A model generated the notes under the pieces. The model saw nothing but the letters and a program-made list of their open reading frames with translations, ran no database searches and was not told the DNA's origin. From Hymenobacter caeli (GTDB taxonomy: Bacteria > Bacteroidota > Bacteroidia > Cytophagales > Hymenobacteraceae), in NCBI RefSeq assembly GCF_013294115.1, contig NZ_JABSNP010000008.1:62001-126000 (forward strand): a stretch of DNA of 64,000 nt. Reading direction: 5' to 3'. Below are positions 58,408 to 64,000 of this stretch, in pieces (positions within the stretch are counted from its first letter, which is position 1; every line of letters starts with the position of its first letter). The position numbers and the translations under genes were made by a program.

Positions 58408-60327
58408 CTACTTGTCAATCCGCGTCACCTTGAACTCGGTGCGGCGGTTGCGCTGGTAGTCGGCTTCCGACTTGGGGTTGACGATAATTGGGCGGGTTTC
58501 GCCGTAGCCGCGGGCCGTGATGCGGGCCCGGTCGATGCCCTTGCTCACGATGTAGTCCACGGCAGCCTCGGCCCGCCGCTGCGAGAGCTTGAGGTTGTAG
58601 GCGTCTTTGCCGCGCTGGTCGGTGTGCGAGCTCAGCTCGATATTGATTTTGGGGTTGTCGGCCAGCGTCTGCACCAGCGTGTCGAGGCGCACGGCGGCAT
58701 CGGGCCGGATGTTGAACTTGTCGTAGTCGTAGAAGATGTCTTTCACCTCGATGGCCTTGTTCACGACGATTTTGTTCAGCGTGAGGGTCACCGGCAGGCG
58801 AATGTCGTTTTGCGGCTGCGTGAGCTGGCTTTGAGCGGGTTTGCGGCCCACGGTGCTCAGCGTGGCACGGGTCGAGAAGTCCCCGGGCCGGTCGGCAAAG
58901 AAATCGTAGCGCGACGCCGAGTCGAGCGGGGCCGTGAACTTGCCGTCGGGGCCCGTGACCAGGGCAGTTTTGCGGCCGTCGGGGCCCGTCATGGTCACCG
59001 TGCCGCTGGCTACCGGCGTGAGGGTGTTTAGCTTGGCGTCGCGTTCCAGCACGGTGCCGTCCACAAAGAAATTAACCGTTTTCAGGGCCTTCTTCTTGTA
59101 GGCGTACAGGTCGTCGGAGCCCTTGCCGCCGGCGCGGTTCGAACTGAACACGCCCGTTTCGGCGCTCATCGGAAAGGGGGCGAAGTCGTCGGCGGGGCCG
59201 TTCACGTCGGGGCCCAGGTTCACGGCCTGGCCGCCCTTGACCATGAAGATGTCGAGCTTGCCGTAGCCCGGCCGGCCGTCCGACGAGAAGTACAGCGTGC
59301 CGTCGGGGGCCACGCCGGGAAAGTTGTCGTTGCCGGCCGTGTTGATGGCATCGCCCAGGTTTTCGGCCGGCGAGAAGCGCCCGTTAGGCCCCAGCGTGGC
59401 CTTGAACAGGTCATTGCCGCCCAGCCCGCTGCGGCGGCCCGAGGCGAAGTACAGCGTCACCCCATCCGGGGCAAACACCGGCGCGAAGTCGTCGGCCGTG
59501 CGGTCGTTGATGTTGGCCAGCACGGGCTCGCTCCACTCCCCGGTTTTGTAGTACGAAATCCACAGATCCACGCTCAGGTAGCCTTTTTTGCTGCCGTCGT
59601 TCGAGCGGGCAAACACCACGGTGCGGCCGTCGGGCGTGTAGGTGGCGCTGGCCTCCAAGCGGTTGGGCGAGTTGAAGGGGCCCGCCAGCGGGGCCACCGT
59701 GCCGCCGGTCATCGCCGCCGCATCGCTGAACTTAACGGCGTACAAATCGGTGAAATTTTCGCCGTTGCCGAGGTATTTTTTTCCGCCGCGCCCCGAAGCA
59801 AACACGAATTCCTTGGTGTCGGGCTTCACCGTGGCCCCAAAGTCCGACGCGGCCGAGTTCAACGAATCGAGCGGGCGCACGTCGTAGCCGCTGGCCAGGC
59901 CCACCAAGGCTTTGCTGGCCAGCGCGTTTTTGGCATCGGTTTCGGCGCGGGCCGCCAGCGGGCGGTTGGTGCCGCTGGTGGCGTAGGCGCTGAACTGCGC
60001 GGCGGCCTCGTCGAACTTGCCGTTGGCCCGCAGGGCCTCCGCGTAGTGGAAGCCCGCGTCGGGGGCCCGCACCTTGCCGTCGAGGGCCGCCTTGTAAAAC
60101 GGCTCGGCCTGCTCCGCGCGGTCGGAGAGGCGGTACGACTCGCCGATGCGGTAGTTGGCCGCGGGGGCCTCTTTTCCCTTGGCCACCTGGGCTTTGTAGA
60201 GCGGAATGGCCGTTTCGTACTCGCCGCGGGCGAAGCGTTTGTCGGCACTGCCGCCGCCGGTTATCGCGCAGCCACCCAACAGCGCGGCCGAGCCGGCCGC
60301 CGCGCAAACGAACAAGAAATTTCTCAT
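58408..60327 (-). CDS. PorE-like lipoprotein: TPR, PD40 propeller, CRD and OmpA domains
   Basis: 639 aa with a lipobox 'LLGGC' ending at Cys20. TPR-like helices ('FARGEYETAIPLYKAQVAKG', 'AEQAEPFYKAALDGKVRAPD') precede PD40 blades such as 'YTPDGRTVVFARSNDGSKKG' and 'FAPDGVTLYFASGRRSGLGG'. A carboxypeptidase-regulatory domain ('VASGTVTMTGPDGRKTALVT') and an OmpA domain ('INIELSSHTDQRGKDAYNLK') follow. This order is that of PorE, a periplasmic part of the type IX secretion system. Such proteins are numerous, so T9SS membership is inferred from architecture alone; no other por gene is in the window. Confidence 0.85.
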   Translation of the reverse strand: MRNFLFVCAAAGSAALLGGCAITGGGSADKRFARGEYETAIPLYKAQVAKGKEAPAANYRIGESYRLSDRAEQAEPFYKAALDGKVRAPDAGFHYAEALRANGKFDEAAAQFSAYATSGTNRPLAARAETDAKNALASKALVGLASGYDVRPLDSLNSAASDFGATVKPDTKEFVFASGRGGKKYLGNGENFTDLYAVKFSDAAAMTGGTVAPLAGPFNSPNRLEASATYTPDGRTVVFARSNDGSKKGYLSVDLWISYYKTGEWSEPVLANINDRTADDFAPVFAPDGVTLYFASGRRSGLGGNDLFKATLGPNGRFSPAENLGDAINTAGNDNFPGVAPDGTLYFSSDGRPGYGKLDIFMVKGGQAVNLGPDVNGPADDFAPFPMSAETGVFSSNRAGGKGSDDLYAYKKKALKTVNFFVDGTVLERDAKLNTLTPVASGTVTMTGPDGRKTALVTGPDGKFTAPLDSASRYDFFADRPGDFSTRATLSTVGRKPAQSQLTQPQNDIRLPVTLTLNKIVVNKAIEVKDIFYDYDKFNIRPDAAVRLDTLVQTLADNPKINIELSSHTDQRGKDAYNLKLSQRRAEAAVDYIVSKGIDRARITARGYGETRPIIVNPKSEADYQRNRRTEFKVTRIDK

Positions 60328-60408
60328 GGCAAGGAAGGAGGAGGCGGCCCGCAGCGGCGCGTCTGGGCGTCGTTTCGGGCCAGCAATAATACTACGTTTC
60401 CGCAGGGT

Positions 60409-60933
60409 TTACGCCAGCGCGGGGCCCGGGGCGAGCCCTTCGGCCACCGGGGCGAAGTAGCGGGCCAGCCAGGTGCGGCCGGCCGGGGCGGGCCACCGGG
60501 CGGCTAGCTCGGCTTTGGTGGCCACGGTGTTGTCGAAGTACGGCGTGGCGGGCCCCAGCGTGCCCGCGGCCACGGCCGGCTTCAGGTCGCGGCGCTCCAG
60601 CAGCAGCAGGCCGCCGGGCCTGGCAAACGCCAGGCGCGACTTGTCGAGCAGACTCAGCCCCAACGCTTTTTCCAACTCCCCCACGAAGCGCACCGACGCA
60701 TCGATCGAGCAGCCGCTGGCCCCGGCCACGGCCTCGTCCAGCCCCACCACTAAAAACTGCTGGTGCCGAAACTCGGCCGCCGCCCGCAGGGCGGCGCCGT
60801 GGCTGGTCCACCCGGCCGCGAAGCGGGCCAGGTGGGGCCCCACGGCCACCAGCTCGGCGTCGGTCAGGGCCCGGCTGGCCTGGTATATCCAAACCCGCGC
60901 AGTAGGCGGCAAGGCGTCGAAAGTGACGTTCAT
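60409..60933 (-). CDS. Conserved Bacteroidetes hypothetical (mislabelled 'ABC transporter ATPase')
   Basis: 174 aa soluble protein. 'RVWIYQASRALTDAELVAVG', 'RFAAGWTSHGAALRAAAEFR' and 'GLDEAVAGASGCSIDASVRF' are the conserved blocks of a Bacteroidetes protein usually labelled ABC transporter ATPase. There is no Walker A, signature or Walker B motif, so the label is wrong. The Cys in 'GASGCSID' is conserved in the family and may be functional. It is upstream of the PorE-like gene on the same strand. Real function unknown. Confidence 0.78.
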   Translation of the reverse strand: MNVTFDALPPTARVWIYQASRALTDAELVAVGPHLARFAAGWTSHGAALRAAAEFRHQQFLVVGLDEAVAGASGCSIDASVRFVGELEKALGLSLLDKSRLAFARPGGLLLLERRDLKPAVAAGTLGPATPYFDNTVATKAELAARWPAPAGRTWLARYFAPVAEGLAPGPALA

Positions 60934-61094
60934 AAATCGCAGATTTTGCAGATTTTCAGGAAGATTTTACAGATTTTTAGCCTGTCTCAACCTAACAGCT
61001 TTGTTTCCTCAAACATTGCCATCTGGCGAAGGAGAAAACAAAAATCGTCTGAAAAAATCCGCGCAATTCCTAAAAATCTGCAAAAGCTGCGATT

Positions 61095-61994
61095 CTAGGC
61101 GTTGATGCCTTCAGCGGAGGCCACCAATTCGGCCAGGTCGAACACCTGCACCTTGCCTTCCTGCTCCTTGTTCTTCACGCCGTCGCTCATCATGGTCATG
61201 CAAAACGGGCACGACACGGCGATGATGCTGCCCTGCAAGTCGTGGGGCCCCGGGGCGGCGGTTTCGGTTTCGACGCCGCCCAGGTTGGCCAGCGCGGCCG
61301 CCGCGCCGCTCAGCGTGGCCAGGGCCTCCTCGGCGCGTTCGATGTTGATTTCCTTTTTGCCGGGCTCGGCTTCCTTCCACATCTGGGCCCCGCCGGCCCC
61401 GCAGCACAGGCCGTTGGCGCGGCTGCGCTTCATCTCCACCAGGTCGGCGTCGAGGGCGGCCAGCACGTCGCGCGGGGCCTCGTAAATGTTGTTGGCCCGG
61501 CCCAGGTAGCACGAGTCGTGGAAGGTGATGCGGCGGCCTTTGAAGCTTTCACCGCCTGTTACGCCCACCTTGCCCTCGTTGATGAGCTGCTGCAAGTAGG
61601 TGCTGTGGTGAATCACCTCGTAGTCGCCGCCCAGCGCGGGGTATTCGTTCTTGATGGTGTTGAAGCAGTGCGGGCAGGCAGTCACGATTTTCTTGATGCC
61701 GTAGCCGTTCAGCGTCGTGATGTTCTGCACGGCCTGCATCTGGAACAGGAACTCGTTGCCGGCCCGCTTGGCGGGGTCGCCGGTGCACGATTCTTCCAGG
61801 CCCAGCACCGCGTAACTGGTGCCCACGTGGTCGAGAATGCGCACGAAGGCCCGCGTCACGCGCTTGTAGCGGTCGTCGAAAGCCCCGGCGCAGCCCACCC
61901 AAAACAGGATTTCGGGCGACTCGTTGCGGGCCGCCAAATCGGCCATGACGGGAACGGTAATCTGGCGCGGGGCCGGGGCAGTTTCGGGCAGCAT
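61095..61994 (-). CDS. CCG-domain Fe-S oxidoreductase subunit (LutA/GlpC/HdrB-like)
   Basis: 299 aa soluble protein with two cysteine-rich CCG domains: 'LFWVGCAGAFDDRY' with 'GLEESCTGDPAKRAG' and 'VTACPHCFNTIKNEY', then 'ITFHDSCYLGRANNIYEAPR' with 'NGLCCGAGGAQMWKEAE' and 'VSCPFCMTMMSDGV'. These bind noncubane or 4Fe-4S clusters in electron-transfer oxidoreductases. It accompanies the membrane Fe-S protein encoded at 62323-63714; together they resemble a two-component quinone oxidoreductase used in acyl-CoA or lactate oxidation. Which donor feeds it is not shown. Confidence 0.9.
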   Translation of the reverse strand: MLPETAPAPRQITVPVMADLAARNESPEILFWVGCAGAFDDRYKRVTRAFVRILDHVGTSYAVLGLEESCTGDPAKRAGNEFLFQMQAVQNITTLNGYGIKKIVTACPHCFNTIKNEYPALGGDYEVIHHSTYLQQLINEGKVGVTGGESFKGRRITFHDSCYLGRANNIYEAPRDVLAALDADLVEMKRSRANGLCCGAGGAQMWKEAEPGKKEINIERAEEALATLSGAAAALANLGGVETETAAPGPHDLQGSIIAVSCPFCMTMMSDGVKNKEQEGKVQVFDLAELVASAEGINA

Positions 61995-62039
61995 AGAGGC
62001 AGGAAAGGCGGACGGGCCGGGGCCCGGGTCAGGAAAAAA

Positions 62040-62264
62040 TCAGTGGGCAAACAGCTGCCGGGCTCCGGCATCGGGGGCCCCGCCGGGGGCGGGGCGGGCG
62101 GCCCGGGCCTGGCGGCGGGCCAACTCAAAGGCTTCGGCGGGCCCGTCGAGGTACTGCCGGAGCGTGGCCACCGGCGGACTGGTGCGCGTGGCCGTCGAAT
62201 GGGAAAAGCCGGCGTTCGTATCGGCCGAAGCAACCGTTTGCGAAGACTTGGGGGACTTTGACAT
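62040..62264 (-). CDS. Small hypothetical protein between the two Fe-S genes
   Basis: 74 aa, Ala/Arg/Pro-rich at the C-terminus and Ser/Thr-rich at the N-terminus ('MSKSPKSSQTVASADTNAGF'). No domain, signal or membrane segment. It lies in the operon between two genes of the same direction with spacings of 45 and 58 bp, which supports it being real, but its composition could also arise from non-coding GC-rich sequence. Confidence 0.35.
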   Translation of the reverse strand: MSKSPKSSQTVASADTNAGFSHSTATRTSPPVATLRQYLDGPAEAFELARRQARAARPAPGGAPDAGARQLFAH

Positions 62265-62322
62265 GGCGCAGGACAGAAAAAGGGTGGGATTTTTTTGCTG
62301 CCGGACGGGCCGCGGGCGGCGG

Positions 62323-63714
62323 CTACACCGCGGCGGTTTCCGGCAGGGGTCCTTTTACGTACAAATCGTCGGCCCAGTTGAACCGGTCGGAGGGCGAGAA
62401 AGCCCACGGGGCCCCGTTGTTCTCGATGTTGGAAAACATGACGTTGAGCGAGTTGGGAGCGGCCGACTCCTCGAGCACCAAAAAACGGCGCATCTCGATG
62501 ATGCTCTCCAGCGGGTTGATGTTCACGGGGCAGCTTTCTACGCAGGCGTTGCAGGTGGTGCAGGCCCACAGCTCCTCGGGCGTCACCTTGCCGCGCAGCA
62601 GCGTGGCGGTGGCCAGGTCCGTCACGGGTTCGTGCCTAGCCTCGGCCCCGTACACGTTGGGCCGGAAAATCAGCGGCGAGTTATACTTCTCCTCCACCCG
62701 GTCGCGGGTGTCCATGATGATTTTGCGGGGCGAGAGCAGCTTGCCCGTCAGGTTGGCTGGGCACACCGAAGTGCAGCGGCCGCACTCGGTGCAGGAGTAG
62801 GCGCTCATCAGGCTGGTCCAGGGCAGGTCGTCCACGTCCCGGGCCCCGAAGGGCGTGGGGGCCAGGGCCGCGCCGTCGGGGCCCACCGGCGCGGCGGGCA
62901 CCGCGTAGCCCGGGTCCATCATGGCCTTCACCTCGTGGGTGATGCTCTCCACGTTCGAGAACTGTCCCTGCGGCACCAGGCGCGAGTACCACACGTTCGG
63001 GAACGCCATGATGATGTGGAAGTGCTTCGAGCTGGGTAGGTAGTTGAGAAACAAGAAAATGCCGGTGATGTGAATCCACCAGCCGGCCCGCTCCAGCACG
63101 GCCAGCGTGCCCGCGCTGGCGGGCAGCAGGCCGCTCAGGAACTGGCTGACGGGAAAGGCCCCGGGCAGGGTTTTGCCTTCCACCTGGTGCAGGCGAATGT
63201 CGGCCGAGTTCATGAAGAACAGCGCCGCCATCAGCACCACCTCGACGTAGAGGATGATGTTGGCGTCGAGCTTGGGCCACAGCCGCAGCTCGGGCCCGGT
63301 GAAGCGCTTGAGCGGCGGGTGGCTATTGCGCCGCCACCAGAACGCCGCCACCGCCACGATGACCAGCGCGGCCAGTACCTCATTGGTGGCCATCAGGGCG
63401 CTGTACACGGGGCCCAGGAAGCTCAGGAAGCGGTGGGTACCGAACAGGCCGTCCACCACAATCTCCAGCACCTCGACGTTGATGACCAGGAAGCCCACGT
63501 ACACCACTAGGTGCAGCAGGGCCGGCGTGAGGCGCTTGAACATTTTCTGCTGCCCGAAGGCCACGAGCAGGGTTTTGCGCAGGCGCTCGGCCGGGTGGCC
63601 GCCCATGTCCCGGGCCCGTCCGACGAGCACGTTGGCGCGAATTTTCCGGACCTGCCAGGCAAAAAGGCCGAACGCGGCGATTAGCAGCAGCGCGAAAAGG
63701 ATGGATTGCAGCAT
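62323..63714 (-). CDS. Membrane Fe-S oxidoreductase (HdrC/GlpC-type with cytochrome-like helices)
   Basis: 463 aa. Residues 1-~250 contain about six helices resembling the NarI/DsrM-type membrane anchor ('LLHLVVYVGFLVINVEVLEI', 'WWIHITGIFLFLNYLPSSKH') with His residues that could hold haem. The C-terminal half has two 4Fe-4S ferredoxin motifs: 'YSCTECGRCTSVCPANLTGK' and 'WACTTCNACVESCPVNINPL'. It passes electrons between the soluble CCG protein encoded downstream and the quinone pool. The gene is transcribed from a -7 element 4 nt before the ATG and just below a perfect palindrome. Confidence 0.9.
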   Translation of the reverse strand: MLQSILFALLLIAAFGLFAWQVRKIRANVLVGRARDMGGHPAERLRKTLLVAFGQQKMFKRLTPALLHLVVYVGFLVINVEVLEIVVDGLFGTHRFLSFLGPVYSALMATNEVLAALVIVAVAAFWWRRNSHPPLKRFTGPELRLWPKLDANIILYVEVVLMAALFFMNSADIRLHQVEGKTLPGAFPVSQFLSGLLPASAGTLAVLERAGWWIHITGIFLFLNYLPSSKHFHIIMAFPNVWYSRLVPQGQFSNVESITHEVKAMMDPGYAVPAAPVGPDGAALAPTPFGARDVDDLPWTSLMSAYSCTECGRCTSVCPANLTGKLLSPRKIIMDTRDRVEEKYNSPLIFRPNVYGAEARHEPVTDLATATLLRGKVTPEELWACTTCNACVESCPVNINPLESIIEMRRFLVLEESAAPNSLNVMFSNIENNGAPWAFSPSDRFNWADDLYVKGPLPETAAV

Positions 63715-63718
63715 AGCG

Positions 63719-63726
63719 TAAAGATA
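63719..63726 (-). promoter_or_regulatory. -7-like element TATCTTTA, 4 nt before the Fe-S oxidoreductase start
   Basis: Differs from TAnnTTTG only in the last base; CGCT separates it from the ATG at 63714. Same 4-nt spacing as rsmI, kynU and the 34967 gene. Confidence 0.5.
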
Positions 63727-63752
63727 AACCCGGGAGCCGGTTGGGGCCGCAA

Positions 63753-63774
63753 TTTAGTCGGCATGCCGACTAAA
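63753..63774. promoter_or_regulatory. Perfect 22-bp palindrome, candidate operator
   Basis: TTTAGTCGGCA followed by its exact reverse complement. It lies just upstream of the minus-strand Fe-S oxidoreductase promoter and 46 bp before the tRNA-Phe promoter. The form fits a homodimeric repressor site (TetR-like), but the regulator is unknown. Confidence 0.55.
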
Positions 63775-63819
63775 AAGCAACGTATCCGTAGCCAGTAGAC
63801 AATTTTTTTATTGAAAATC

Positions 63820-63849
63820 TTGCGCCCTGGTTTTGCTTTCTTACCTTTG
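63820..63849 (+). promoter_or_regulatory. Promoter of tRNA-Phe (TTG-N19-TACCTTTG)
   Basis: TTG at 63820-63822, a 19-nt spacer and TACCTTTG at 63842-63849 match the Bacteroidetes consensus exactly; the mature tRNA begins 31 nt later. Confidence 0.75.
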
Positions 63850-63880
63850 CGGTCCCCAAAGCAGGCTGTGGCGGGGAAAC

Positions 63881-63953
<73 letters not shown>

Positions 63954-63955
63954 CG

Positions 63956-63990
63956 AAAAACCCCGTTTCCAGCTTGGAAACGGGGTTTTT
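63956..63990 (+). terminator. Intrinsic terminator after tRNA-Phe
   Basis: AAAAACCCCGTTTCC, loop AGCTT, GGAAACGGGGTTTTT: a perfect 15-bp stem ending in a T-run. Confidence 0.92.
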
Positions 63991-64000
63991 GCTTTTACGT

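Overview
This 64-kb window is a high-GC chromosomal segment from the Bacteroidota, most probably Hymenobacter or a close Cytophagales relative. The evidence is Bacteroidetes-type promoter elements (TAnnTTTG), OmpA/PD40 envelope proteins, DUF4293, DUF4476 and DUF5700 proteins, a CrtD-type carotenoid desaturase, and a rhodopsin with its retinal-forming Blh enzyme. Genus is inferred from gene content, not from a marker gene. There is no rRNA, phage, plasmid or CRISPR array. One tRNA (Phe) lies at the right end.

Layout. 0-14.5 kb: a SNF2 ATPase interrupted by an intein, a degenerate diadenylate-cyclase-like protein, RlmI, a REP-type transposase inside a perfect 72-bp inverted repeat, a carotenoid desaturase, RsmI-Lnt and an inositol monophosphatase. 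14.5-19 kb: a low-GC TlpA-like lipoprotein-type thioredoxin, two small proteins and an OmpA/PD40 protein. 19-25.4 kb: a minus-strand nucleotide-sugar operon (RfbA, WbpP-like epimerase, RfbB, GalE, TviB/WbpA-like dehydrogenase, WbpD-like acetyltransferase) whose spacers are filled with AT-rich palindromic microrepeats.

26-43.5 kb: an envelope glycosylation island with six large polytopic GT-C or related membrane proteins, three polyprenyl-phosphate-type GT2 enzymes, two related methyltransferases, a GH16 enzyme and a surface lipoprotein. GT2, GT-C and methyltransferase genes recur in similar sets, suggesting lipid-linked sugars made in the cytoplasm and transferred outside. 43.6-50.8 kb: two kynurenine-pathway genes (3-hydroxyanthranilate dioxygenase and kynureninase) bracket a minus-strand cluster of an OmpA-like protein, Blh, a rhodopsin and two roadblock/LC7 proteins. 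The rhodopsin reads D-T-Q at its ion-transport motif with Asn in place of the usual helix-B His, which is the most striking protein in the window.

50.9-64 kb: housekeeping and envelope genes (ABC exporter, DUF5700 protease-like protein, TruA, thiolase, DUF4293, DUF4476, PorE-like lipoprotein) and a membrane Fe-S oxidoreductase pair next to tRNA-Phe. Three families of non-coding structure recur: ~90-130 bp 'GTCATG...GAAGC' palindromes, AT-rich spacer palindromes, and -7 promoter elements placed only 4-7 nt before the start codon, which implies leaderless mRNAs. All family assignments are by eye from sequence motifs.
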